A stretch of DNA of 64,000 bases from contig NZ_CP126238.1 of the NCBI RefSeq assembly GCF_044792555.1, forward strand, positions 930,001 through 994,000. The letters are read 5' to 3'. Origin of the DNA: Alicycliphilus denitrificans_A. Lineage in GTDB: Bacteria; Pseudomonadota; Gammaproteobacteria; Burkholderiales; Burkholderiaceae_C. The notes under the pieces were generated by a model. The model worked only from the letters and a program-made list of their open reading frames with translations, did no database searches and was not told the DNA's origin. Made by a program: the position numbers and the translations under genes. Positions 35,001 to 43,808 of this stretch are shown here, one piece after another; the stretch's first letter is position 1; every line of letters begins with the position of its first letter.

Positions 35001-35971
35001 AAGGCGGCGGCAGATGGCACGGCGGGTGCTGCACGCCAGGCGATGGGCTGCAACGCCCAGTCCCGGGCTGCGCCGGCCCATTGCGTGGCCTGTCGCTCCA
35101 GGGCCATGCGCAGGAGGCGGCGCACATAGTGTTCGGCCACGTCGGGGCGGCCCGCAGAGCGGGCCAGCTGCGTCAGCATGAACAGGGTTTGCGGATCGTC
35201 GGCCAGGGGGCCGAGCTCGCGCTCGGCGAGTAGCAGGGCCGCCTGGGGCCGGTTGCCCGAGCGCAGTGCGGCCACGGCCGCGTTGTAATAGGTCTTGGCC
35301 CGCTCGGGGTCGGGCGTGCTGCCGCGTGCGGACAGGTAGGACTGGGCGCAGCCCTCGTAGTCGCCGCGGGCCAGCGCCTCCTTGGCCACGCGTTCGTAAA
35401 ACAGGGCGGCCTCGTGCGGATCCTCGGGAGCCTTCTGGCGATTGAGCGCCAGGGCGATGTCCTGCTGATCAAACTCGCTGGCCAGGGCGGCCAACCGTCT
35501 TTGCCGCTCCAGGGGCCAGCTCTCCTGCGACAGCTGGCGTATGTGCTGCTGCAATGCATGGAGCAGCGCAAGGCGCTTGTCGGGCTCACGCTCGGGTGCA
35601 TGCTGGTATTCGGTATACAGCAGTTCCCATTGCGCCCACAGGGCTTCCTTGCGCAGTGCCGGGACGGAAGAATCCAGGGCGGGCTGCAGCGTGGCGCGGG
35701 CGCTGACCGTATCGCCATGGTTGATCTGGCGCTGGGCCAGCAGCAGGCGCAGGCGCGGGTTGTCCGGGTCGCTGCGCAGCAGGTTATGCAGGTAGGCCGT
35801 GGACAGCTCGCTCTCGCCGCTGGCGGCCAGGCGCAATTCCAGATCCTGGCGTGGATACAGCAGCCACAGGGCTCCGCACATCATCGCGGTGAGCAGCATG
35901 ATCAGCCAGGTGGGCGCAAGTATGGGGCGCTCAACGCTCGGGGCAGAGGATCTGGATCTGAGCGGCGGCAT
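32078..35971 (-). CDS. pelB: Pel outer-membrane exporter PelB
   Basis: Very large protein (1297 residues) with one N-terminal membrane helix (about 22-42, TWLIMLLTAMMCGALWLLY), a long periplasmic array of TPR repeats (about 60-900) that in Pseudomonas binds PelA, and a C-terminal outer-membrane beta-barrel (about 980-1297) ending in the aromatic LSYRLHF. It forms the exit pore with PelC. The ATG at 35971 lies 41 bases inside pelA; a longer frame to 36163 is antisense-like and has no similarity. It is about 100 residues longer than the Pseudomonas homologue, probably extra TPRs. Confidence 0.93.
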   Translation of the reverse strand: MPPLRSRSSAPSVERPILAPTWLIMLLTAMMCGALWLLYPRQDLELRLAASGESELSTAYLHNLLRSDPDNPRLRLLLAQRQINHGDTVSARATLQPALDSSVPALRKEALWAQWELLYTEYQHAPEREPDKRLALLHALQQHIRQLSQESWPLERQRRLAALASEFDQQDIALALNRQKAPEDPHEAALFYERVAKEALARGDYEGCAQSYLSARGSTPDPERAKTYYNAAVAALRSGNRPQAALLLAERELGPLADDPQTLFMLTQLARSAGRPDVAEHYVRRLLRMALERQATQWAGAARDWALQPIAWRAAPAVPSAAALFDDGASLLVHPAQRLALPVADKPPAPQPPALPFDDKIYTLGYEVFLENRKLEDAWAIASAAVRQNPADMRWRGRLAQVSEWTQRPGMALENWLILARQTHQEAAWQAVLRLAPGQFDDVALVQALRHQLRSRPDDLRLVRALVEAQERLGEPQPAIDYLRQHARSAASLELLAQLAERAGQPDLALDAWRQLLADPAQLTAERAMHGAVLALQHRQPELGLQWLQAVQDRPLASTDSTAELWRLTGELAENRERNQLAVAAYRRLVATQNASIGDYDALIRLLQRDQPLEAAGVALLAWRQHDEPRHLIQALTLYSSHHQWSAFARVLEQLDPAPDATRNSLARLHRSPQFLRLVGGYHHNAGRFAQARQYYEEGLKADPKSSDMRQALLWLLIDGNDASAIRELLALHEPAWSTDEDLHEALAGAYQALSLPQVALTRYLTPHVAERQGDFLWLMNYADALEQNQEADRAWRLRRHLLSQQWQAMQQGTTRLSRSQAQQRWLSEEGLSATQRIARTRLTLMQRPGDPAQEVLRELLRLDGDAQGNFSNAAAETAIGWLQDAGEYTAERGFLRHQYARSQAQRANRPLWAEITVALAEDDKASTGQLLQEFDERLPRYDRINAAAAVGDMRLAQSAAFETQESQPDDNPLHLQLTDNLLAFSDHAGAHLAHRQLGAIDESQVDAQLHWAIGPRLSLELDLSRIRRSVTAQDQLQSAAHEDIAALLLRWRHADGATLVRAASRSGYAHTTPLSLEHEQRIDNRLSLRGELGWHLPSEESLALRMGGMKTRVAAHLRYQATRQDSLLLSQWSEQYRLQTGAEVGRGRHTAIEYTHTYRQDAPTWELGAFWSDHRFERRHPVFLGQQGLDFQQRFLPAGVGAMGIDYFLPASFQFYGLRLSTNMRYEQDYTRALRPYASVSLTRHSQLGMGYDLRLGLAGSMLGPDHLRLSLGLGKSGLQSLGLTRLLDLSYRLHF

Positions 35972-38753
35972 GAGGCAGCTTGAATTGTTGCACTGCGGAA
36001 GGGGGTTGCACCGCGGGGCGCAGGGCGGTGAGGGTGCGCTGGTCGGCACGCACCTGGCAGGTCTGGGTGCCGACCAATGCGAACTCCAGTGGCACATGGC
36101 CCCGGAGCTCGAATTGCACGCGCCGGCCAGCGTCCTGGACTTGCCAGTCAGCGAGGCGGGCATTGGCCTCCAGCAGGTAGGGCGTCGTCACCTGGGGCTG
36201 TTCGTCGGTCTGCAGCCAGGCCGCGGGGCCGGCGAGGTGCACATAGCTGCCCTCGCCGCCCTGGCGCCAGCCGGCCACGGCCTGGCTTGTGGCTGGCTGC
36301 GGTTGGCCCAGGATGGCTGGCAGGCGCACGGTGCGCAGCGCGCCATTGCTGCTGCGCAGGCGCCAGCCTGTACCGTCGCGCGCCACGGCGTAGTCGTAAA
36401 AGTCCTGCACCTTGGCGATGAACTCCGAGGTGCGCACGGGGTGCAAGGGCTGCGCCAGGGCCCAGTCATAGACCTTCTTCAGGGCCTTGAGGGCGGCGGG
36501 CTTGGAGGTGGAATACACATGGTAATAAATGCCCACGGGTTTGATGCGCCGTGGGCTGTCCGTCATCTCGAAGGTTTCTATGGCGCGCTCGAAGCCGTAG
36601 AACGGGCCGGTCCACAGGTTGGTGTAGAGGTTCTCGTTGGTGATCGGGGCATAGACCTGCAGGAAACCATGTTTACGGATGCCCAAGCCCTTCACCGCCG
36701 TGAGCGTGGGGTTGGCGCGGCTGATGGAGGTGTCGCCGCCGTTGATGTTCAGCAGCCCGGCGCGATAGCTGATCTCCAGCGCCTGGGCGCTGGGCGCGGT
36801 GTCGCCGGTCCATTGCAGGATCCTGACGGGCTTGTCCTTGGGCGCCAGTCGCTCGTTGATGTAGCGGCTGGAGCCCATGATTTCGCGCTCCAGGTCCATG
36901 GTGTAGCCAGGAACCTCCAGGGACAACGCGGCCTCCGCGTCTTCCTGGAAAAGACCGTGCCGCACGTTCGTGTCCCATAAGAAGGGATGGGAGTAGGAGT
37001 GGCTCGCAACCTCGATGTGGGGCAGGCGGAACATCTTGCGCGCTATCTCTTCCATGCGCGGGCTCAGATCCGGGTGCAGGCCCTCGGGCGCCACCTCGGC
37101 CTCGATGATGGACATGGTCTGGGGAATGCGGTACTTCTCGAAGACCTCCTTGAGCAGCACCTGGGCGGCCAGCGGGCTGCCGGGAAACTCCGCCAGCGAG
37201 GGAAAACCGTCGCCGTCCACATGCGCCAGCAGCAGGCGCCGGCCGTTTTCCGTCGTCGTGTCGGGCACGGGGATGGCGGGCAGGCGCAGGGCCTGCTGCA
37301 GGAAGGCAAACGGGTCGACCACCCAGCGCGTGTCGTCCGTGCCCGGGATTTCGTACAGCACGTTGGGATCCAGGATGAAGCCGCCCCAGGGCGTGATGGC
37401 TCCGCCCACGAAGGCGTGGTCGCGCGTGTCGCGCAGCTCGATCAGGGCTTGCGCCCGGTGCGCCATGTCGGGCGCCAGCTGCTCCAGGCTGGTTTGCCGT
37501 CCGGGCGGGGGGGGCGGGTTTTCCAGTCCCATCATGGAGGCGAGCTGCGTCTGGCGCAATGCACCCTGGGGCTCGGCCTTGTCGATGGCCAGGCCCAGGC
37601 TGCGCGTGAGGGCGCGGTCTGGCTCCAGGCCCCAGTCGCCCAGAACGGCCAGCGGCATGCCTTCGCGGATGCGCGCCTGCAGCCATCGGCTCAGGTGGGT
37701 GCGCCTGACCGCAGGCACGTACCCGGAGAACCAGCTCACCACGCCGGCATAGCGGCCCGGCGCCACCCGATCGGGCAGACCGGCGCGCACGTCCACATAG
37801 TCGGTCACATAGCCCATGTGGTTGAGCGGCATTTGCAGGAAGCGGTGGGCGTTGGCGTAGTTGAGAGCCGGTGACTCATCGCCGTTGTAGAGCACCAGCA
37901 CCCGGCGTGGTACGGCCTCGATGCTGCCGATGCCCATGGTGGACAACTGCGCATCCGTGACCCAGGGCAGGAATCCGTCCTGCGCAATTTTTGCGGCAGT
38001 GCTGCGTGTGAGCGCACGGTCGTGCGGCGCAACATAGTCAATCACCAGCACGGGCAGGCCGTCGCGTTGCTGGATGCTGCGCAGCTGCCCCAGCAGCCAT
38101 TGGCGATCCGCCTCGGGCACTTGTTCGTAGCGCTGCGCCTTGGCGTTCCAGCGCCGGTAAAGCGATTCGGCGGCCACCATCTCCACCTTGCCTCGCACCC
38201 GGGGCAGGATGTCAAAACCCCGGTTGAGGATCAGCCTGATGCCGGGAAAACGCTGGTGCAGGGTCTCGATGACGCGCACCAGGCCCTGCTGCTGGGCCTG
38301 CTCGTCGAATTTTTCCGCCAGGCGGTAGGAATCCAGGGTGTCGAGAAAGAAACCCCTGAAGCCACGCTCCCACAGGGGGGCGACGACGCGGCTGGCGAAG
38401 AAGTCGGGCCATGCGGCCACGCTTTGGTCGACGACGTCGGACTGCCAGTCCTGGTTGCGCGCCAGCTTCCAGTCTGCCGCGATGTCCGGATAGTAGGCGC
38501 GCGAGGCTTGCACCTCGGTCACCGAGACGTAGGCATAGACCTGGGTGGCGGGCTGCAGGGTGGCGGGCTGATGCGTGGTGTGGTCGGGGTCGATGACCAG
38601 CAGATCGAAGGCGCGGAACTCGCCCAGGGGAAGGTCATGGCCGTAGTACAGCGCCACCGCCGGTGTGGCCCCCTGGGCGCCCCAGGCCAGCAACAGGCAG
38701 AGCAGACCCCACACCAGGCGTTGGCACAGTTGCGAAAAAGGGCAGGCGAGCAT
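35931..38753 (-). CDS. pelA: Pel hydrolase/deacetylase PelA
   Basis: Periplasmic modifying enzyme of 940 residues (948 in Pseudomonas). After a signal peptide (cleavage near residue 28, LAWGAQG) comes a TIM-barrel glycoside hydrolase domain (GH166 type, about 30-280; VALYYGHDLPLGEF, GFFLDTLDSY), a middle flavodoxin-like domain, and a polysaccharide deacetylase domain (CE18 type) with the metal-binding Asp in LLLAHVDGDG (about residue 511) and histidines in SHSYSHP (about 586). It partly deacetylates and can trim Pel. ATG 38753 is chosen to give a proper signal peptide. First gene of the operon. Confidence 0.95.
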   Translation of the reverse strand: MLACPFSQLCQRLVWGLLCLLLAWGAQGATPAVALYYGHDLPLGEFRAFDLLVIDPDHTTHQPATLQPATQVYAYVSVTEVQASRAYYPDIAADWKLARNQDWQSDVVDQSVAAWPDFFASRVVAPLWERGFRGFFLDTLDSYRLAEKFDEQAQQQGLVRVIETLHQRFPGIRLILNRGFDILPRVRGKVEMVAAESLYRRWNAKAQRYEQVPEADRQWLLGQLRSIQQRDGLPVLVIDYVAPHDRALTRSTAAKIAQDGFLPWVTDAQLSTMGIGSIEAVPRRVLVLYNGDESPALNYANAHRFLQMPLNHMGYVTDYVDVRAGLPDRVAPGRYAGVVSWFSGYVPAVRRTHLSRWLQARIREGMPLAVLGDWGLEPDRALTRSLGLAIDKAEPQGALRQTQLASMMGLENPPPPPGRQTSLEQLAPDMAHRAQALIELRDTRDHAFVGGAITPWGGFILDPNVLYEIPGTDDTRWVVDPFAFLQQALRLPAIPVPDTTTENGRRLLLAHVDGDGFPSLAEFPGSPLAAQVLLKEVFEKYRIPQTMSIIEAEVAPEGLHPDLSPRMEEIARKMFRLPHIEVASHSYSHPFLWDTNVRHGLFQEDAEAALSLEVPGYTMDLEREIMGSSRYINERLAPKDKPVRILQWTGDTAPSAQALEISYRAGLLNINGGDTSISRANPTLTAVKGLGIRKHGFLQVYAPITNENLYTNLWTGPFYGFERAIETFEMTDSPRRIKPVGIYYHVYSTSKPAALKALKKVYDWALAQPLHPVRTSEFIAKVQDFYDYAVARDGTGWRLRSSNGALRTVRLPAILGQPQPATSQAVAGWRQGGEGSYVHLAGPAAWLQTDEQPQVTTPYLLEANARLADWQVQDAGRRVQFELRGHVPLEFALVGTQTCQVRADQRTLTALRPAVQPPSAVQQFKLPHAAAQIQILCPER

Positions 38754-38916
38754 GGGAGTGAAGGATTTCGCTGCAGCTGGCGGTGCGGCATGACAGCTGG
38801 AATCTGGAAGTATCCAAGTGTAATCAATTAATTTAGTCAATCGGTTATTGATATGTGGTAGTTAATGCTTGGTCTGCCACAATGCAGAGCATGGCAATAG
38901 CCGCAGGAGAGTGGTT

Positions 38917-39930
38917 TTGATCTTGGTGACCGGAGGCGCGGGCTATATTGGCTCGCATATGTGTGTGGCGCTGGCGCAGGCGGACGAGCCATATTTGGTG
39001 CTGGACAACTTCAGCAACAGCCACCCCTCGGTGCTGCCGCGCATAGGGCGCATCACGGGGCGCACGCCCGAATGCGTGCACGGTGACGTGCGCGACGTGG
39101 CCTTGCTGCAGCAGTTGTTTGCGCGCTATCAATTCACGGCGGTGATCCACTTTGCCGCGCTCAAGGCCGTGGGCGAATCGGTGCGCGAGCCCCTGGCCTA
39201 CTACGACAACAACGTCGCGGGTACGGTCACGCTCTTGCAGGCGATGCGCCAGGCGGGCGTGCGCCAACTGGTGTTTTCTTCCTCGGCCACGGTGTATGGC
39301 GAGCCGGCCAGCTTGCCGATACGCGAGGATTTTCCGCTCATGGCCACCAACCCCTATGGCTGGAGCAAGCTGATGATGGAGCAGATGCTGGCCGATGTGG
39401 ATGCCAGCGCGCCCGGCCAGTGGCGCATCGCGCGGCTGCGCTACTTCAACCCCGTGGGCGCGCACGAGAGCGGCCTGATCGGCGAGGACCCGCAGGGCGT
39501 GCCCAACAACCTCATGCCCTACGTGGCGCAGGTGGCCAGCGGCCGGCGCGAGTTCTTGAACGTCTGGGGCAACGACTACCCCACGCCCGACGGCACGGGC
39601 CAGCGCGACTACATCCATGTCTGCGACCTGGCCGAGGGCCATGTGGCGGCGCTGCGCTACCTGCGCCAGCACCCGGGCCTGCTGACGCTGAACCTGGGCA
39701 CGGGCCGGCCGGTGTCGGTGCTGGAGATGGTGCGCGGTTTCGAGCAGGCCAGCGGCCGCCCCGTGCCCTACCAGGTCGGGCCGCGCCGCCCGGGCGACGT
39801 GGCGGCCTGCTGGGCCGACCCCCGCCTGGCCGAGCGGCTGCTGGGCTGGCGCGCCCGGCGCGACGTGGCGGCCATGTGCCAGGATGTCTGGCGCTGGCAG
39901 GATGGCGTGGCGCGCCAGCTTGCCGATTGA
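38917..39930 (+). CDS. galE: UDP-glucose/UDP-GlcNAc 4-epimerase (GalE/PelX-like)
   Basis: NAD-dependent SDR epimerase of 337 residues. MILVTGGAGYIGSHM binds NAD, and the catalytic set is Ser in SSSATVYG, with Tyr147 and Lys151 in YGWSK. At the position of E. coli Tyr299, the gate that excludes N-acetyl sugars, this protein has Cys298 in AACWAD, as in human GALE, which accepts UDP-GlcNAc/GalNAc. It is divergent from pelA, so it probably supplies UDP-GalNAc for Pel as PelX does. The start is TTG 38917, seven bases after AGGAG (38905-38909); the upstream TTG at 38869 is unlikely. hisF begins 49 bases later. Confidence 0.9.
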   Translation: MILVTGGAGYIGSHMCVALAQADEPYLVLDNFSNSHPSVLPRIGRITGRTPECVHGDVRDVALLQQLFARYQFTAVIHFAALKAVGESVREPLAYYDNNVAGTVTLLQAMRQAGVRQLVFSSSATVYGEPASLPIREDFPLMATNPYGWSKLMMEQMLADVDASAPGQWRIARLRYFNPVGAHESGLIGEDPQGVPNNLMPYVAQVASGRREFLNVWGNDYPTPDGTGQRDYIHVCDLAEGHVAALRYLRQHPGLLTLNLGTGRPVSVLEMVRGFEQASGRPVPYQVGPRRPGDVAACWADPRLAERLLGWRARRDVAAMCQDVWRWQDGVARQLAD

Positions 39931-39979
39931 CCCGCGCTGGCGTGGTATCTTGCACGCCCCAGCCGTGAAACAAATCCCC

Positions 39980-40759
<780 letters not shown>

Positions 40760-40769
40760 ACAGTTTTTG

Positions 40770-40826
40770 AATCAAATAGGGCGGAAACGCTTGTTGAACA
40801 AGCGTGAGTAGCTATCAAAATAATTA
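40770..40826. repeat. Dispersed intergenic repeat, copy 3 (hisF-hisI)
   Basis: The gap holds aaatagggcggaaacgcttg, loop ttgaa, then caagcgtgagtagctatcaaaat. The acgcttg/caagcgt arms pair perfectly over seven bases, and the tagctat end matches other copies. Confidence 0.65.
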
Positions 40827-40863
40827 GCCTGCCGCGTTGCGGCAAAGCTCCGACAATGGCGCC

Positions 40864-41253
40864 ATGAACTGGCTTGATCAAGTGAAATGGGACGCGCAGG
40901 GCCTGGTGCCCGTGATCGCGCAAGAGGCCGCCACGGGCGACGTGCTGATGTTCGCCTGGATGAACCGCGAGGCGCTGGCGAAAACGGCGGAGCTGGGCCG
41001 CGCCGTGTACTTCAGCCGCTCGCGTGGCAGGCTGTGGTTCAAGGGCGAGGAGTCGGGCCATGTGCAGCAGGTGCACGAGATGCGCCTGGACTGCGACCAC
41101 GATGTGGTGCTGCTGAAGGTCACGCAGCTTGGGCACGAGCCCGGCATCGCCTGCCATACCGGGCGCCACAGCTGTTTCTTCAGCGTCCTCAGGGCTGGCG
41201 CCTGGCAGGCCGTCGATCCGGTCCTGAAAGCCCCCGAATCCATCTACAAGTAG
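40864..41253 (+). CDS. hisI: Phosphoribosyl-AMP cyclohydrolase
   Basis: Zinc enzyme that opens the purine ring of phosphoribosyl-AMP. It is a separate 129-residue protein, not fused to HisE as in E. coli. Conserved segments are VLMFAWMNREALAKT, FSRSRGRLWFKGEESGH and the metal-binding LDCDHDVVLLKV and CHTGRHSCFF. The ATG 40864 directly follows GACAATGGCGCC, a -10-like box plus GGCGCC, and there is no ribosome site, so the transcript may be leaderless if a promoter is active here. hisE follows after eight bases. Confidence 0.94.
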   Translation: MNWLDQVKWDAQGLVPVIAQEAATGDVLMFAWMNREALAKTAELGRAVYFSRSRGRLWFKGEESGHVQQVHEMRLDCDHDVVLLKVTQLGHEPGIACHTGRHSCFFSVLRAGAWQAVDPVLKAPESIYK

Positions 41254-41261
41254 TAACGCCC

Positions 41262-41639
41262 ATGTCCAGCAATGATTCCCTCGCACGCCTGGCCGCCGTG
41301 ATCGAGAGCCGCAAGCCCGCGAGCGGCGGCGACCCGCAGGCCAGTTACGTCGCACGCCTGCTGCACAAGGGGCCGGACGCCTTTCTGAAAAAGATTGGCG
41401 AAGAGGCCACCGAGGTGGTGATGGCGGCCAAGGACGTGGACCATGGCGCGGCCCCGGCAAAGCTGGTCTACGAGGTGGCCGACCTGTGGTTTCACTCCAT
41501 GATTGCGCTGGCCCACTATGGCCTGAGCCCGGCCGACGTGATCGCCGAGCTCGAGCGCCGCGAGGGCACCAGCGGGATCGAGGAAAAGGCGCTGCGCAAG
41601 CTGGCGGGCCGGGCCCTGGAGGAAGGAGAGGCGCCGTGA
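41262..41639 (+). CDS. hisE: Phosphoribosyl-ATP pyrophosphatase
   Basis: Hydrolyses phosphoribosyl-ATP to phosphoribosyl-AMP, the second step of histidine synthesis. The 125-residue all-alpha protein of the MazG-like fold has the acidic metal-binding helices KKIGEEATEVVMAAKD and YEVADLWFHSMIAL. The start is ATG 41262, eight bases after hisI. The stop overlaps a GTG start of the next gene (GTGA). This completes the hisFIE block. Confidence 0.93.
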   Translation: MSSNDSLARLAAVIESRKPASGGDPQASYVARLLHKGPDAFLKKIGEEATEVVMAAKDVDHGAAPAKLVYEVADLWFHSMIALAHYGLSPADVIAELERREGTSGIEEKALRKLAGRALEEGEAP

Positions 41640-42022
41640 GCAACGACGTCATCGACGTAGAGCCGGATGCTCGTGCCGAGGGCCTGAAGGCCTGGGGCTG
41701 GGTCAGCTACATCCTGCATCTGATCGTGGCCGTGGGCGCCGTGCTGCCCGGGGCACAGCCCGGCGTGGCCCTGCTCATCGTGGCCCTGGTCATCGACCTG
41801 GTGAAGAAGGGCGACGCCGAAGGCACCTGGCAAGCCAGCCATTTCTCCTGGCGCATCGGCACCGTGTTGTGGGTCGGCGTGCTGTACGTGGTGACCGCGC
41901 CGCTGTGGCTGTTTTTCCTGTTTCCGGGCTGGGTGGCCTGGGGCCTGATCTCCATCTGGTTCCTGTACCGCATCGTGCGCGGCATGGTGGCCATGAACAA
42001 GGGCCAGGCCATCGATGGCTGA
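41636..42022 (+). CDS. Small DUF4870-like membrane protein
   Basis: A 128-residue predicted inner-membrane protein with three or four hydrophobic segments (about 20-36, 44-54, 72-92, 95-113) and hydrophilic termini. It resembles DUF4870/Tic20-like small membrane proteins that commonly follow hisE in Comamonadaceae. The start is GTG 41636, supported by the strong ribosome site GGAAGGAGAG just upstream and by overlap with the hisE stop; longer frames run through hisE. Function unknown. Its stop overlaps the start of the patatin-like gene by eight bases. Confidence 0.8.
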   Translation: MSNDVIDVEPDARAEGLKAWGWVSYILHLIVAVGAVLPGAQPGVALLIVALVIDLVKKGDAEGTWQASHFSWRIGTVLWVGVLYVVTAPLWLFFLFPGWVAWGLISIWFLYRIVRGMVAMNKGQAIDG

Positions 42023-43043
42023 AGCCGGCGCGCAGCCGCCCCTGAATCTGGCCCTGCAGGGTGGCGGCTCGCATGGCGCGCTCACCTGGGGCGTGCTCGA
42101 TGCGCTGCTCGAAGACGGCGGTTTTGCCTTCGAGGGCATCAGCGGCACCAGCGCCGGCGCCATGAACGCCGTGGCGCTGGCCCATGGCTTTGCCCAAGCG
42201 GCGCTGCAGCACAAGGATGCGCGTGAGGCGCACCAGGCCGGCTGCGCGCTGGCGCGCACAGCGCTTACCCGCCTGTGGGAGGGCGTGGGCGCCATGGGCA
42301 GCCTGATGTGGGGCGTGCCGCTGCAGGGCAATCCCTTGCTGGGCATGCTGAGCCAATGGCTCTCGCCCTACCAGACCAATCCGCTGGGCATCAATCCGCT
42401 GCGCAGCCTGCTCGAGCGCGTGGTGGACTTCGATGCCCTGTGCCACGCACGCCATGCGCATGTGCCCAAGGTGTTCGTGTGCGCGACTAATGTGCGCACC
42501 GGCCGCGGCGAGATTTTTTCGGGCGTGCGCCTGTCGGCCGACGCCGTCATGGCCTCGGCCTGCCTGCCGCTGATGTTCAAGGCGGTGCAGATCGACGGCG
42601 AGCATTACTGGGACGGGGGCTTTTCCGGCAATCCGGCGCTGTACCCGCTGATCTACCAGACCGAATGCGCCGATGTGCTGCTGGTGCAGATCAATCCCAT
42701 AGAGCACCGCGACCTGCCCGATACCGCGCAGGAGATCATGGAGCGCATGAACGAGGTCACCTTCAACGCCAGCCTGCTGGGCGAGCTGCGTGCCATCGAC
42801 TTCGTGCGCCGCCTGCTGGCCGAGGGGCGGCTCGATCCTCAGCACTACAAGAGCATGCGCATGCACCGCATCGACGGTGGCCGCGTGCTGGCCGTGTTTG
42901 GCGAGGCCAGCAAGACGCGCGCCGACATGGGCTTTGTGCGCCAGTTGTTTGAACTCGGGCGCGCCGAGGGCCAGCGCTGGCTGCACCGTCATCGCCATGA
43001 CGTGGGCGTGCAGCACACCTTGCATTTGACCGACAATCACTGA
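42015..43043 (+). CDS. Patatin-like phospholipase
   Basis: A 342-residue serine acyl hydrolase of the patatin family. The oxyanion loop is LQGGGSHG (residues 14-21), the nucleophile Ser46 lies in GISGTSAG, and the catalytic Asp200 in YWDGGFSGNP, so the Ser-Asp dyad is complete. No signal peptide is present, so the protein is probably cytoplasmic and acts on membrane lipid; secretion cannot be excluded. It overlaps the preceding membrane protein gene and is 31 bases from the HIT gene. The substrate is unknown. Confidence 0.88.
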   Translation: MAEAGAQPPLNLALQGGGSHGALTWGVLDALLEDGGFAFEGISGTSAGAMNAVALAHGFAQAALQHKDAREAHQAGCALARTALTRLWEGVGAMGSLMWGVPLQGNPLLGMLSQWLSPYQTNPLGINPLRSLLERVVDFDALCHARHAHVPKVFVCATNVRTGRGEIFSGVRLSADAVMASACLPLMFKAVQIDGEHYWDGGFSGNPALYPLIYQTECADVLLVQINPIEHRDLPDTAQEIMERMNEVTFNASLLGELRAIDFVRRLLAEGRLDPQHYKSMRMHRIDGGRVLAVFGEASKTRADMGFVRQLFELGRAEGQRWLHRHRHDVGVQHTLHLTDNH

Positions 43044-43074
43044 CCGTTACTGCCTCCTCCCCTTCGCCTGTTTC

Positions 43075-43431
43075 ATGCACGATCCCAACTGCCTCTTCTG
43101 CAAGATCATCGCCGGCCAGATCCCGTCCAAGAAGGTGTTCGAGGACGAACATGTCCTCGCCTTCCACGACATCCACCCCTGGGCGCCGGTGCACTTTCTC
43201 ATCGTGCCAAAGCTGCACCTGCACTCCATGGCGGCCGTCGCGCCCGAGCATGCGGGCCTGCTGGGCCACATGATGCTGCTGGCCCCGAGGCTGGCCATGG
43301 AGCAGGGCTGCAACCCCTATCCGGACGGGGGCTATCGCATCGTGGTCAACACCGGCGCGGAGGGCGGGCAGGAGGTGCACCATCTGCACCTGCACGTCAT
43401 CGGCGGCCCGCGCCCCTGGCTCAGGGGTTGA
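43075..43431 (+). CDS. HIT family protein (HinT-like)
   Basis: A 118-residue histidine-triad protein, probably a nucleoside phosphoramidase of the HinT branch. The N-terminal zinc-type CxxC appears in NCLFCKIIAGQIPSKK, and the catalytic triad in HHLHLHVIGG. Length and layout match HinT proteins, which are encoded in this place, between hisE and tatA, in many betaproteobacteria. The physiological substrate is not known from sequence. A 100-base gap with a TAAAAT element (43502-43507) separates it from tatA. Confidence 0.9.
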   Translation: MHDPNCLFCKIIAGQIPSKKVFEDEHVLAFHDIHPWAPVHFLIVPKLHLHSMAAVAPEHAGLLGHMMLLAPRLAMEQGCNPYPDGGYRIVVNTGAEGGQEVHHLHLHVIGGPRPWLRG

Positions 43432-43532
43432 ACCATCACGCCTTGTCATGCATCCAACGTGTGTCAAGGGTTATCGCAGGTTTGGCATATCTGGCGACGT
43501 CTAAAATGGGTCGCATTCGTTAGGAGATTTTC

Positions 43533-43778
43533 ATGGGATCGTTTTCCATCTGGCACTGGCTCATCGTGCTGCTCATCGTCGTCATGGTGTTCGGTACCAA
43601 GAAGCTCAAGAACATAGGCTCCGACCTGGGCGGCGCCGTGAAGGGCTTCAAGGACGGCATGAAGGAAGGCTCCAGCAGCGATGACCAGGCGGCCACCAAC
43701 ACCCCCGCCGGCCAGGTGACCAACGCCGCGGCAGCCGACAAGACCACCATCGACGTCCAGGCCAAGCAAAAGAGCTGA
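43533..43778 (+). CDS. tatA: Sec-independent translocase subunit TatA
   Basis: Pore-forming subunit of the twin-arginine translocase that exports folded proteins. The 81-residue protein has the short N-terminal membrane helix (SIWHWLIVLLIVVMVFG) and the amphipathic helix TKKLKNIGSDLGGAVKGFK, then a polar tail. The ribosome site TAGGAG lies nine bases before the ATG. It is followed by tatB and tatC in the standard order. Confidence 0.95.
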   Translation: MGSFSIWHWLIVLLIVVMVFGTKKLKNIGSDLGGAVKGFKDGMKEGSSSDDQAATNTPAGQVTNAAAADKTTIDVQAKQKS

Positions 43779-43808
43779 GTGCTTCAGCGCATTGCCTGAG
43801 CGTTTTTC

